Source: Anadara kagoshimensis (taxonomy: Eukaryota; Mollusca; Bivalvia; Arcoida; Arcidae). From it: a DNA stretch of 64,000 bases. The notes under the pieces are model-generated. The model was given only the letters and a program-made list of their open reading frames with translations. It was not told where the DNA came from and did not search any database. The translations under genes and the position numbers were made by a program. Below are positions 45,507 to 59,200 of this stretch, in pieces (position 1 is the stretch's first letter; each line of letters begins with the position of its first letter). The stretch is taken from NCBI GenBank assembly GCA_021292105.1, contig CM037874.1, positions 27,039,083-27,103,082 on the forward strand, written 5' to 3'.

Positions 45507-48500
45507 TAAGTAAAAGAATCACCGATTTGTATCCATCATACTAGTATTTACATGTATAAACTATTTTGCAATCTTGCTTTTTCCGAAAGAGGCTAAATAA
45601 ACAGTATTTTTTTCTTGTAACTTCATAACTTCATTCATAGTGGTATCACACATAGTTTCTCTATATTTCTTTTGGAGCTTTTTAGAATAAAATACATGTA
45701 ATAAAGTAGGTCGTTGTGATTTAATCGTTCAGCTTTTAATGCATTTTTCTAATAACTTCATTTCTTAACAAACGTGTATTATTTATTATTCTTTAAAAAT
45801 CTTCTCAACTAAAACTGCGAGTTTGAATTTAAAACCAAATTAAGGGAGAAAAATGCTTGCTGTATCCTTATTGTGCTTTTCTCAGTCAAAAGGTGACAGA
45901 AGGCATAGTGTTTGGAATAAAAAAAAATGTTCCAAACTTATTGCACTAAAATACAATAAGATAAATGTCAAGAAAATAATAATAATCTATTGTTCAAAGA
46001 TAGATACTTATGTATCGTGCAGTTATTTTAGATAGCAAAATCTGATGAAGAATCGATATAGCCTTGATTTAGAATAATTTGAGGCGGGGTAAGAGAAATT
46101 ATATCTGTCTGACTATCGCCTATAAAAGTTAGCCAATAAGTAATTGCTACTTAAGAGGAATTTTAAGGTGTGGCAAGGTCATTTATTAAAGTTGATGTTT
46201 TTCTAGATGAGGGACGATGGCCTTCTTTTTATCATTAACCGATTTCTTTATATTATCCAATTTGGACAACTTAGAGCGTTTCCTATCAAATATTTATGTT
46301 ACCATCTTTTTATTTGCCAGTCTAATTTTAATTATCACATCAGAGACTCGTCGTTACAATTATCTTTGCTTGTCTTTTACTTAATTTATTGCTGATTACT
46401 GTCATTAAAAACTAGATATCATTCATCACAATACTTTAACAGAATTACAATTCTATAATTCATTTTCAATTTTGATTACGTGACGGATGCGGCTACCTAA
46501 ACAGGAGTTGAGCGCCCTGCCTCATTTCCATGGCGAAAGTTCATGCGTTTGCCTAATTTGTCAGTTTTAAATTGTTTACTTTGCCCTGAAATTGTGATTT
46601 GGACATTGATTAGTATGTTGTTCTTTTTTATAAGAGTTTATCTTAATTTGACAGTTTTCAAGGTTTTTACTGTGCTTTTTAGATTGCGATTTGAAAATAG
46701 AAGGAATGTCCCTATTTGATTCGATATGATTTTTGCTGATCTATTTTTGAGTAAAAAATTTGAACTATGACGTCAAATACAAAATCAAAATTATAAAAAA
46801 AACCTTTTTTCTTTTGCTTACTCTTCCGGTGCACCTAGCCTCACGTCCATGGCGTAGCTTCACTTGGTTAACCTAATCTTTGGTTTTAGTTTTTCATTTG
46901 AACATGGATTGGTATGTTTGTTTTCTATTTGGTCATCATTCATCCTCAATTTTGGTAGTTTTGAGGAACATTCTAAAGACTATTTTTATTACTTAAATTT
47001 TATTATTAGTTTATATTTATATCATTTCCATATTCAAAATATTACTGGATTTGTAAATGCAACAATATCTTAAGTTACGAACGGTTATTTCAATTTGTCG
47101 TGGAAAGGGTCATATTATCAAGAGATATACCAAAATTTATTAGGAACACCAAAATATATTGTTCATGGCAAGTTTTATGCTTTTATCACCTTAGCACGAT
47201 TTCTATTTTTATTACAAAACGTCATTTAATCATTTAAGTTGACAGGAAATTACGACATTGGGCGAAAAAGGCCCGATCAAAACATAGTACCCGGATAATG
47301 GTTGTAGTAAATGTGGTTTCGAAGGCTCTATCCATTCCACTTATTTAAGTAACAGTAGTGCGTAAAAACGCAAACCATTACTAACAAAAAAATAATATAT
47401 ATTTTAGCTATTTATCAATGCCAGATTCCCATAATTAACTTATTCTTTATCAAATAAATGATAAAAAACGGTCCATCTAACTTTTTCGAAGTAGAAAGCC
47501 TCAAAGACTATTTGTTTTGAACTTTTCATTTATATCTCTATACTAAGCAGTATCAGAATTCCTATTGGTAAATATAGACGTTACTGCTATTATTATAGCA
47601 TTATCAGCCTCAACATTTACATAACGGATCACATGTACATCCAGTAACATTCTTAAGATGCGGGATGCAAGATATACCTAACGCGCTTCCGTTGTCATCT
47701 GCCAAATAGTTCTGATAATTGTAGACACAGATGGGGTACTGTTTTCTTTACATTAGGCAAAATGTTAGGTTTTTAGTAACTGTATTATTTGCATTCAACT
47801 GCAAAGTATATCAGAAAAAGGGACGTGTCCTATGCATGGTGTATTTGTTTCAGAATTATTACGTCAGGGTAGAGATTGTTCCCACTATAGGAACTTTATA
47901 CAACGAAGCAAGCTGCTTTCAAATAAATAATGGCATAAGGATATTGCATACCAAGGCTTACCAAGGCCCTCAAAAGGTTTTACGGTCGTCATCACAATAT
48001 TCTTGATAAATATATAATATCTCTGTATCCAGAATGATCCTGGATATAATTGACATCTTATAGTTCCATTTTCCCTTTATTACCAATTTTGATAAAGCAT
48101 GTAGCGAGACAGAGTGCAGCTATCTAACAGGAGGTGTTTACCCTTGCTGAGCACCCGACCGTTCTTGACTACTGGAACTTGTGTAACATAATTTGCCAGC
48201 TTTAAAGTTTTTAATTTGAATGAGATTTTGGTTTGGGCATGGATTGATTTTTTTTTTTTGTTTGTTTTTATGATTTAGTTAAAACTTTGATTTTAGAACT
48301 GACAAATCTAACTTTGACTTTATCATAAATCAAAAGATTCGTGGGGTCTAAATTTTGGACATTTACTTCGTTACCCCAAAAATTTTCGTAATTTGAAATT
48401 TCTATAATATCTGTATGCTTTAATCAAAAACAAACATACCAATCCATGTACATGTACAAATCACAATCTTAAAGAAAAATAAAAAATAAAAACTGGCATA

Positions 48501-50414
48501 TTAAGTTATATACATAATTTTAACCAGGGAAGTGAGACTGGGTTTTCCGGAAGGGTAAATCCAAACAAGTAAACGAATGTCTTTTGAAAATGTCACGTCT
48601 TGACGAAATCCTTCACGTCAAACATCCTGACGTAAAAGAATAGGACATACTATTTTGTTAATATTTTCATAAAATACTGGCTTCATATATGACATATGTC
48701 TATCATATATCTGTTACGAATTTATAAAAACATATACATCTATATCGTTATATTGTACTGTCTCTCTTTGATATTTAATCCGAGTATTTTCTAATGCTTG
48801 CAAAATTATATCGACCTTCGACTGATGCAGAATTAAGCTACATCTACCTACCTGCTGTCAATGTAATTCATGTCGACATTATTTTTTTTATTTCCGAAGG
48901 TTGTTTAACTATTCTTTCATGCAAACGGGCATTGACACTTGTATATGAATATAAACTAGCAAATTAGGGTTTTGTTTCACTGTTTTCACATTCCGGAAAG
49001 GGAAATATATTAAGTGAGTAATGTACAAGCATTGTTATTTCTGGCATTTTTGTTATCGTAAGGGTCGTATGAATCAGTGTTTTTCATTAATATATGACAT
49101 TCAAGATCCATTGCCTTTATTATTATTACATAACCTGTTATCGTTTTGCATCACTAGACAGCCGTTTTTTTTAAACATTTCCTCATCAGTAGTGCTTGGA
49201 TCACCATTGTGGAAAACAAATTTTTTATGATGTTGAAATGAGAAATATATCGTCACCAAAAATATTTTTTTTTAAATTCACGTATGGCAATGTTTTGAAC
49301 AATAAAGCATAGCTTATTTATTTGAGGAATTGTAAAAATATAAAGTAGATACCTTCAAACGCACTGACCTTGTCCTTCACCTTTTTAGTTTATGATTAAA
49401 AAATGCGATCTTAAAATTCCATATATTGTATTACTGAAATTCATAATAAAATATTTTATTTAACTTTAATGTATTGAGTTTCCTAAAGTCAATTTTTATT
49501 AATGAATATGCAATCTGATAAACTATCATAACAGATATATCATATTTTGGCCAAAAACGATAATGCCTCCCACTGGTTTGTCTTTTCTTTAGTTCAAGAC
49601 CTTGTATTTATATATATATTTTTGTGTTTTGTAAGCAGTAATGTTAGCTTTTATATAAAGTCTTTTATGATTTTAGGAGTGGTGTGTGCTGCGTCAATAA
49701 CGACGTTATTTTTCCTAATAAATCATGAAAACCTAATAAACTTATATTGCAGTTTTGCAGGATTGTCATAATTTGAATCCAACGTATGTTATCAAAATGT
49801 ATTCCACATCCTCGTATTTCATCACGTGAAGTCGTAAAAAGACCGTAAAGCATGATATAATTAACATAAAAAATTTTGAAAAATAATTTTCACAAAAATG
49901 TTCAAAATGACTTGAATCGGCCATTTTAAGACTTTTTGGTCAAAATAAAATTTTTAATAGAGGGTACAAATGAAACTTTCTCCTAAATATTAAGATTTCT
50001 TGATAGATTACATACGTTTGAAAATAAAATTTTCCAATAATCAATCAGTATTCCCATGGGGACAATGTTGATTTGTTTCTTTGTTCCTATGAATCAGACT
50101 TTACGCAGAACATTGTTATATCTGGAGATAAAACCATCCCAAAATCACCAAACACTACATGCAGATATAAAATGACATCCTATCTTTAAATAATCCTATA
50201 AATGTTTTGCGCTACGGAACAGCTTCTTACATATAAATAGTTGTCCCAGGTATGTTGCGAGCCTAGGCTTATTAGTGTTACAATGTTAATGCTACGTTCC
50301 AGGAACAGAACTTGATTTTAAACATATGGTAGACAGGTGGTGCTGACCTTTCCGGACCATCTATTTTCATTTCCCTGGTGGTATTTCATGTTTTTACTTT
50401 AATTGTCATATATC

Positions 50415-50456
<42 letters not shown>

Positions 50457-50484
50457 TTTTTACTTTGAACATTGATATTAATCA
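45507..50484. other. Repeat-rich stretch without a gene
   Basis: Family X copies at about 46470-46620, 46810-46925, 48025-48270 (all minus) and 48420-48570 (plus), a damaged one near 50330-50400, and family Y at 49140-49260. A T35 run lies at 50419-50453. The open frames here (for example 46864-47073, 49547-49771) are AT-biased, contain runs of Phe, Leu and Ile, and show no family resemblance. Confidence 0.5.
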
Positions 50485-50740
50485 AAAACAAACGTAATAA
50501 TTCATGTTCTAATCACAATCCAGAAGCAAAGTGAGAAATTAAGAACTGACAAGTCAGGTTAGACATTTGAACTTCCATCAGAGAAGTGACGCAGGGTGCT
50601 CCGGGAGGGTGATCAACTCTTGTTTAGCTAACTACACCCGCCACATGCGTAATCAAAACTGTGTGAAAGGAACATGGAACTATGGGACTTCAAATATATC
50701 CAGGACAATCCTGGACACAGAGACATCAAACTTATCAACA
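50485..50740 (+). repeat. Dispersed family X, complete plus-strand copy
   Basis: Same block order as 44385-44640. A minus-strand copy lies 450 bases downstream (51195-51425), so the two form a loose inverted pair. The open frame at 50674-51000 starts inside this copy. Confidence 0.8.
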
Positions 50741-51194
50741 ATACTGTGATGACGGCCATAAAACTAAATATGTTTGTGATTCATTCATTTCACATACATT
50801 GTAGTGAATTTGCTCAAATTTCTATTTTACAGTTTGAAGACCAGGTAACCTCAAGTAAACTGATTTATGAAATTTGCGAAAATTGCAAAGGCCGCAACAA
50901 TTTGGATATTTTTGTACTTATACTTCTAAAGGAAAGTAGGAATATTATAATAACATGCAGAATAAAAATGATAAATTTAAACACTGAGAACCCCAATTAA
51001 TTGTTATTTTTATCTTTTACAAGGAATTTTTAAAGTTACTTAAGAAAAGCAGAAGGGTATCTGTGAGAACAAAAATACAAACAATAAAACAATTGAAAGT
51101 GTTGGAAACAAAGCTTTGTTAACATAGAAGCAATACTAACCTCTAGATTGTTTTAATTATCAACATAGTAATCATATCATATCTAATGTAATTT

Positions 51195-51425
51195 GATTGC
51201 CCTGGATCTTTTTGACGTCCCATAGTTCCATGTTCCTTTCACACAATTTTGATTACATACGTGGCGGGTGTAGCTAGCTAAAGAAGAAGTGCTTACCCTT
51301 CCGGAACACCCGGCATAACATCCCTGATGGAAGTTTACGTGTCTAACCTAACTTGTCAGTTCCACAGTTTTATACATTGCTTCTCGATTGTGATTCGGAC
51401 ATGGATTAGTATGTTTGTTTTTGAA
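51195..51425 (-). repeat. Dispersed family X, minus-strand copy, followed by family Y
   Basis: Contains 'gacgtcccatagttccatgt', 'acgtggcgggtgtagctagc', 'cctaacttgtcagtt' and 'gattcggacatggattagta'. A family Y copy (gtagtactaggctgccgttt) follows at 51470-51640. Confidence 0.8.
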
Positions 51426-51640
51426 TTGTATTATTTATAAATGGATAACACAACTGCAAGTACTATAAATCATAACTAAACTTGTAGTACTAGGCTGCCG
51501 TTTCGGAGTAAAATTCCAAATAAGTAGTGCTCGAACCAAATATTATAAAAAATCTAATATTTCTTAAGATACTGAAAGGAGAAGAACAGAAGTACCAAAT
51601 TGCAGTTTACACCAAATCCAACTTAGCTATTAAGCAAGGC

Positions 51641-52236
51641 TTTTGAGTCATTAAAAATGTAAAAATGTATTTTCTAAAATCGCATGATTTCTTTTTTCAA
51701 GAAACTATATAAAGATTATATTAACAGAAATACTTTACCTGAAATCCTGTGATTGTCACATTTAACAGTAAAACTTATTAAGTCAAATTTATTTATTAGT
51801 AAAATTCTTGAATTTCACTGATGAACGCTACTGACACTTGATATACAGTTAGTCCAATTCTGTTTATATGATATTTGTTGCGAGTGCTTGTTGTTTTTGG
51901 ATAAATCCCAAAGTTTCATAAAGCGCACCAGTGTTTCATCTTTTACTTCCAACTTTAGGCAATGCTTAATGTTACATTTGAATTCTTTATCCACTTTAAA
52001 TTTCGAAACATAAGTGAATTCAGGGCTTCCAACTCAGAGAATATTGATTTCATATTGGGGCTCTTGACATTTAAACTGTGGATTTCGGACCTGCCATTTT
52101 ACCATCATAATACTATTTTTTTATATGAAAAAATGTTACACATGAACCTTTCAATGTTAATACTGGACTTTCAAATTATTGTGGGCCTTCCAAAAATAAA
52201 GACAAAAGGTCTTAGACCTTCCATTACAAAACATAA
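51641..52236. other. Flank before the LTR element, nothing recognised
   Basis: An open frame at 51962-52333 runs into the LTR and is interrupted by it. It is Phe/Ile/Asn-rich without a recognised domain, and is probably not a gene. Confidence 0.4.
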
Positions 52237-53866
52237 TGGGACGAGTGTCAAAAATTGTATTATATTTTTTATGAATTTTTCAGACTGTCGCCGATGTGTT
52301 ATATGTCAGTTTTATATTTTTAATTATTTTTAATAGAATAACAGTATTTTTGTTGTTGCGGTACTGTGTTCTTTTAATACTGTGTCAAAAGCGGCAGAAA
52401 CGTCAGTGTCAACGATTGTAATTGTGTTTAGGTGTGTTACATCATAATTTTAGTATTCACACACTTCCATCTATAAGTCATGATTGTAAGACACATTGTT
52501 ATTGTTTATAAACATTATATACTTGTAATTCAAGGTCAAGTTAAAAGTACTTACGACCCTCCATGGTTCCGACCCCCTCGCCGGGTCGCCCATAATGTTT
52601 GTCCATTATATGCTCCGTAGCGGTTTTATCCGCACATAACAGTCAAGGTTAACAATTCCATGATACTTTACAAACTTTCTCATATATAAACACATAAAAT
52701 ATCCCATATTTGTGGCGCTATTTCACCAAATTTGTAATCTACCGCAACTCCAACTTTGTCAGACAAGATGGCGCCCACCTTCCGGAGTTCACCGATCTCG
52801 TAGTATCATGACATTTTGACCCTGGTTTTTACCATATTTGGAGATTTCCGCCAGTGGGTCGCATCTCATCGACCCAGTTTCAGATGGGTCGTGCTGGGTC
52901 AGCCAGCCTATATAAGTGAAACGGGTTGTCATTATAGACAGGTCTGATCCCTGTACGACAACGTACTTCGACCGTTTCAATTTACACCACGTCTGTGGGT
53001 TTATAGCTTGTATTACAGTAAAAGCCTGTTATTGAGACTTATACAGTTTAGGTACATATTTTACCATGTAATAGATATTTTTTACAAACTGTGTATTGAA
53101 CACATAAGCAAGTACTAGCTTTTAATAAAACATTCCATGACAAAATATACATTAATATTTAAGGCAAATATGAGCTTGTCAGCTACAATAGCAGTGTATA
53201 GAAAGCATAAGTGATGTTGCAATAAGCAAGCATTATACTAATATAAGCTTTAAATAGCTCATTAATTACTTACACACATTCTATATTAATTCTCATATAA
53301 GTGAAATATCTCGCAGTAGTAGTTGCAATTCATTTTCATTAAAATACTAGAGTTTTGACTGGATAGTGAGAAAGTGATTTGAATACAGTTATACATATCA
53401 CTGCAACTACATGTAATTCTTGTGCTACATGTAATTCTTGTGTACATAGTAAATATTAGTTATAAGTGAGAGAGGGCAGTGAGAGATATCAGTATAACTA
53501 CATGTTGTTATAATTTAATTATACAATAAATATTCTGTTCTCTTTATTTCAATCGTATGTAATATGTTGATACCCTAGGCAGCCCTAGCACCTAATTCAC
53601 CTAAGTTATATCATACATTCATCACATTTAAGTCACATAATCTCATCTCTCATATACACAGTCTCATCTAATCTCAGTAACAGAACCATCTGTTCTCTCC
53701 AGAGATGTTCATACTATAGGAGTAATAGCAAGTCTGAGAAGGAACAAGACACTAGATAGCAACTTTAACATTTTAAGTTTCCAGTCGAGTACTGGTGGTG
53801 GCAGCCTATCCTTTTGAAGTTTTATATATCGAGACATAACCAGCCAGAAAGTGAAAACACGTTACA
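52237..53866 (+). repeat. 5' LTR
   Basis: Starts TG (52237) and ends ACA (53864-53866), five bases before the primer site. 'tatataag' at 52909-52916 is a likely TATA box and AATAAA at 53525-53530 a likely poly(A) signal, which would place U3 upstream and R/U5 downstream. The minus-strand 60-codon frame at 52789-52980 crosses the TATA box, and its counterpart in the 3' LTR is simply the same LTR sequence, so it is not treated as a gene. Confidence 0.9.
52909..52916 (+). promoter_or_regulatory. Probable LTR promoter TATA box
   Basis: 'tatataag' stands within a GC-richer context of the LTR and is kept in the 3' LTR at 63317-63324. A 'caagatggcgcc' sequence 140 bases upstream (52763-52774) resembles a YY1-type site, but this is only a resemblance. 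Confidence 0.55.
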
Positions 53867-53871
53867 TTTGG

Positions 53872-53886
53872 TGGCAGCGGTGGGAT
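53872..53886 (+). other. Primer binding site for tRNA-Leu
   Basis: 'tggcagcggtgggat' is complementary to the 3' end of eukaryotic tRNA-Leu (which ends atcccaccgctgcca) over 15 bases. It lies five bases after the LTR end. Reverse transcription of the element would start here. Confidence 0.8.
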
Positions 53887-54112
53887 CGCATTAACAGTGC
53901 CTTCTTTCTGGTTCTTGTGAAGAAGTAGCGGTCTAGTGATTTCTAGGAGTGACGGTTGAAGTCCTGAGATGTTTGATTAAAAGTAATACCTATAGCATAC
54001 CTTGTGCTTAAGCAGAGTAGATGGTTTTGTAAATTAAATAAATAGCTAAGACACTAATTAAATATTTTAAGTTAGTTTTTTTAATCAGGTCAAAACACTT
54101 AAATACAGTAGC

Positions 54113-56239
54113 ATGAACAGTGAAGAATTTGTAAATACTGATGATCAGCTATGTAGAAGTCCTGCGGTCTGCGGTGTTGTACAGGGATCACAGCTCACCA
54201 CCCAAACTTCTACTTGTAGCATTAATGGTACACCAAGTGGCGAAGTAAGACTGAGAATTCCGAAGTTTTATCAATTTGAGGTTGGTTTATCTGAGGACCA
54301 AACGAGCCAAAGGACGCCTAGGAGTGTTGATAGTCAAGTGAGTACAGTGGTTTATGAAGTCAGTATGGATAACTTACATGAACAGGATCGTATGATTTGC
54401 GAATCAGGTGTTGATAACTTAGGACTGGACAGTGGAGTGGAAGTTACAAAAGAGAGAGTCTATGAATCAATGGAAAGAGGTCAGAGTAGAGTGGACAGAG
54501 ACAAAGGTCAAGAAATGGTAGATAATGTGCAAGATAGGATAACCAATTCGGTAGAAGAGGGAACTATATGCTACACGGATGTTGTTCAGAAGAAACAGAA
54601 TTTGTGTCTTAGTGGCATATCTAAGCATGGTGATTATTCGAATCGCCAAGTAGGTGATATGGATGGAGTGGAGGGAATGAGGGGAAGAACCAATACATAT
54701 ACAGGTCCAGATTCTGTTAGAAAGCCAATGCTACAGAATCAAAGTAGGGATAAGCACAGTTATTCTGAGGATACCCGGTGGGGCCAGGGTAGTTATCGGT
54801 CAAGGCATGCCAGTGTCCAGGATTGGAGGTTGTACAAGGATGGAGCTGACTGCCCAGATGCTGGTACATTTGTGCAACATAGTCAGTATGTGAGTGACCA
54901 AAACTTGCAGGGTCACGATATGGCAAGGTCTCAAGGAGTGGAAAGTTGGCGGCCTCCCATGAAGGATTTGAGTCCTGACGTCGAACAAAAGCAATCAAAG
55001 AATAAATGTACGTCTAGGGACGGGGGTACGAGGCCTGGGCATGCTGGGGGCCAAGATTGGCAATTTCCCGACATGAGATATCCTCATGTTGATGGTAGTA
55101 ATCCGGACGCGGATATTAATAATTTTAGTAGGGTGTCAAGAGGTATGGTACCACCTCTGGCACAAAACCTTCTTCCACTCATGCATAGCACAAGAATAGG
55201 GAATAATGTTGCAAGTATGCCTACATCTAATAGAAGAATTATGTGCGGAGCAGAACAAATTGATGCTGCGACAGGAGGTCAAATAAATATTAATGGTATT
55301 AATCATGCAAGAAATAATTCATATGTCAATGATAATGGTCAATCATGTGGTTACAATGATTATGGACATTTTTCCAATTACCGTGTAAGATATAGAAAAC
55401 CAGCTGAGTAGGATGGCAAGTCTAATTGGCAAGACTATTTAGTCCAGTTTGAGATGGTAGCAGAAATGAACAATTGGGACAACTTTACTAAAGCTATGGA
55501 GTTAGCTACTAGCCTGAGAGGTATGGCTCAGAGTGTTTTAAGTGACCTTAGTCCAGAATTTCGTAGAAGTTATCAACATTTGGTATCGGCATTAACAGCA
55601 AGGTTCGAGCCAGTAGACGAAAGTGAGTTATATAGGGCACAGATAAAGACTCATACACGTAAGAGAGGTGAACCTTTAACAGAGTTAGCTCAAGAAATAA
55701 AGCGACTTGTTGGCATACCCAACCGCCCCCACTGAAGTGAAGCAGCAGTTAGCTAGGGATTGCTTTACCGACTCCCTAAATGATTCTGACATGGAATGGG
55801 CAGTGTTTCAAGGAAAGCCGGTGACAGTTCGAGGACTCATTGAGGATTGCTCTTGAGTATGAAGCATTTCAGGCAGCGAGGAAGAAGCAATATCTGCCTC
55901 GACAAAATGTACGTGCACAAAGGTATATACAGGGTTATGAGGTAACCAACGATGGGAACAAGGGTAATGATGAGTATCTGTTGGACCAAGTATTGGGAAG
56001 AATAGCAAAACTTGAGGATTCTAATAAGCAACAGACCCAAAATAATAGGCCAGGCACAAGTTTGAACAAAAGGAGTACGTGCAATTATTGTAAGAAAGAA
56101 GGTCATTGGGCTGTGGACTGTAGGAAAAAAAAGAAAATTTGACATGCGGGGTAGGAATGAATGCCAGTCAAAGTTCAAAGAAGTTGAAACTAGTACACGC
56201 ACATTCGCTTGTCAGACTGAGACGAGTCAGGGAAACTAA
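54113..56239 (+). pseudogene. gag: gag of the LTR element, broken
   Basis: ATG at 54113 opens a 432-codon hydrophilic N-terminal region, long for this family and with a recurring QDW motif (near codons 240 and 320). An in-frame TAG at 55409-55411 stops it just before the conserved Gag domain (WQDYLVQFEMVAEMNNW, ATSLRGMAQSVLSDLSP). The domain continues in the same frame to 55735; further pieces lie in shifted frames at 55711-55857 and 55840-56142, and the last holds a CCHC zinc knuckle (CNYCKKEGHWAVDC). A final frame change in an A-rich run near 56130 leads to the end at TAA 56237-56239. Gag packages the RNA. Breaks: one nonsense codon and about three frame changes, two at homopolymer-rich sites. 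A pyrimidine tract ending 'tttaatcag' at 54074-54088 could be a splice acceptor in the leader. Confidence 0.85.
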
Positions 56240-59200
56240 TGTTAGCTGGGGCTAAGGGCCAGGCTCCAGCTCTCACCTATGAGGGGCCCAAGAAAATTTT
56301 GGAAATAAACAATGAAGTTCAACAGGAGGGATTATACATAAAAGCCTTGGTATGTGTCAAGGTCAATTGTTTAGTAGATACTGGATCTACATTGACTGTA
56401 TTACATCCAATAAAGTATTCTGAAATTAAGGACGGACTAAAGCCGAGAATAAATAAAAGTTGTAGTCAGTTACGGATGGCAGACGGAGGACTGGTCTCAC
56501 CAATGGGTGTGGGAATTTTTACAATAGAAATTGAGGGAAGATGTTTTGAACAGAGAATGATAGTGGCGGACATAGAGGCACCAGTAGTATTGGGGTATGA
56601 TTTTCTGTATAAAATTGGATGTACGATTGATATGGGGACAGGGTCACTCCACGTGAATGGAGATGAAATCAAATGTGAGAAGGAGAGTCAAATGAGTTCG
56701 ATTTTCAAGATTAAAATACATGAAGATACAATTATTCCAGCAGACTGTGAGACAATTTTGAGTGCAAAAGTTGAGGGAGATGTAGCGCAGAATCAAATTA
56801 TGATCATTGAACAACATAATCTTAAGCTAAATTATCCTGGTCTGCTATTGGCAAATACAGTTATTGATACTAATGACGAATATGTTATTTTGCGAGTTAT
56901 CAATCTACATGATGAACCACGATTGTTACGGGAAAATACATGTGCTGCATACGGGGAGGTTGTGGTGATGTGGTGGAGTTGATTGGAGATGAAGACGGTA
57001 GCAGGGTAGCGACAATGTGTGCAACATCAGATAATGTACCAGCGCACGTAAAAGGGTTATGTGATAGTTTCAGCGACCTATCACCTGAGCAGCAAGAGAA
57101 AGCAACCAGCTTAATTCTGAAACATCAACATGTATTCTCGAAAAACAAAAATGACTTGGGCGAACTAAAATCATACAGCATAAGATAAACACAGGCGATG
57201 CAAGGCCTACCAAGCAGGCGCCAAGAAGACTTCCATTATCAAAGAGGGATGAAGCAGAGAAAGAAGTTCAACGAATGTTAGAATGTGGGATCATCGAGCC
57301 GTCTAAAAGTCCATGGGCCTCACCAATAGTATTGGTACAGAAAAAGGACAAAACATGGAGGTTCTGCATAGACTACAGAGGCGTCAACCTTAAAGTAATA
57401 AAGGATTGTTACCCCCTACCACGTATTGACGACTCATTAGATGCGTTAAGAGGATCCAAGTGGTTTTCTACCCTCGACCTACAAAGTGGGTATTGGCAAG
57501 TTGAAGTCTCTCCAGAAGATCGTCAGAAGACAGCCTTCATTACAAGTAGCGGATTATGGGAATTTCGTGTCATGCCATTTGGCCTCTGCAATGCAGCTGC
57601 AACATTTCAGCGACTTATGGAGTGCTTGCTTGCCGGATTGCAATGGACCACTTGTCTTCTATATATCGATGATATAATCATTTATGCGAACACTTTCGAC
57701 GAAAACATATCCAGATTAGATGAAGTTTTGAGACGGATTCATGAAGCCGGCCTAAAGATTTCACCGAAGAAATGCGAATTATTTAAACAAGAAGTTTGTT
57801 TTCTGGGGCATATAGTATCGGGTAATGGAATAGGGACAGATCCAACAAAGATTGAAGCAGTGAAGAGCTGGCCGTACCGAATAATGTTACAGACATTAGA
57901 AGTTTCTTAGGTACTTGCTCCTATTACCGTAGATTCATAAAAGGTTTTTCTACTATAGTGAGACCACTTAATAAGTTAACAGAAAAATACGAAAGTTTTA
58001 AGTGGACGTCGGAATGCCAAGAATCATTTGATGTCCTGAAATCTTTGCTTACAGAAGCACCTATTTTAGCATATCCAGATATGTCTAAACCTTTTATTTT
58101 AGACACCGATGCAAGTGGTTACGGAGTAGGTGCAGTTTTATCTCAATGTTCAGATGACAAAGAACAGGTAGTAGCATATTACAGTAATGCTCTGAACAAA
58201 ACCGAAAGAAAATATTGTGTAACCAGGAGAGAGTTGTTAGGAGTGATAAAAGCGATAAAACATTTTCACCATTATCTTTATGGAGTCCATTTTCTTGTTC
58301 GCACGGATCATGCTTCATTACACTGGTTATTAAGGTTTAAAATCCTGAAGGACAAATTGCCATATGGCTTCAATTCTTGTCTATGTACGATTTTGAAATT
58401 CAACATAGGCCAGGGAAACAACATACAAACGCTGACGGTTTATCTAGACGACCCTGTCAACCATGTGACTACTGTTCTAATCAGGAAAGGAAAGACGATT
58501 CTATCGGGGAAGATTCAACAGACTGTCAACAAAAGATGTATGTGTTACGCAAAAACGCAGTACAAGATGACGATAGTGATGAAATTAGTTCTCAAGTAAC
58601 TCAGTGGTTGGGACACAAGTCGAGTGAGCAAATACGAGATGCACAAATGCGGGATCCTATCCTATCAGTTATACATGATCTGAAGAAAAAGAACACAGTG
58701 AAGTCAGGATGGGGAGAAGTGTCTCACCACAACATAACCGTCAAAGCTTATTGGTCTATGTGGGATAGGATTTGTTTAGTTAATGAAGTGTTATATCGGA
58801 TATGGATTGACGAAGTCTCAGGGCAAGAAATCAAGCAGCTTATTTTACCTATGTCTTTGAGGGAGGATGTGTTGCATATGCTTCACAATCACGTCTGTGC
58901 AGGTCACATGGGAGTAACTAGGACTATAGAAAGAGTTAAATCAAGATTTTATTGGGTCGGTTATAGAGAATTTGTCAAAAAATGGTGTCAAAGTTGCAGT
59001 ACATGTCAAGCAAGAAAGGGTCCACAGCGTACACCAAAAGCTCCGATGAAACGATATATGGTTGGAGCACCTCTTGAGAGAGTGGCTATAGATATTTAAG
59101 GTCCACTGCCTGAAACTAATGATGGGAATAAATATATCATGATAATTACGGATTATTTTACAAGATGGTGTGAGGCTTATTCTATGAAAGACCAAGAGGC

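Noticed and set aside
52789-52980. Minus-strand protein conserved at two loci (also 63197-63388)
   Set aside because: The two are the same segment of the two LTRs of one element; similarity follows from LTR identity and not from protein selection.
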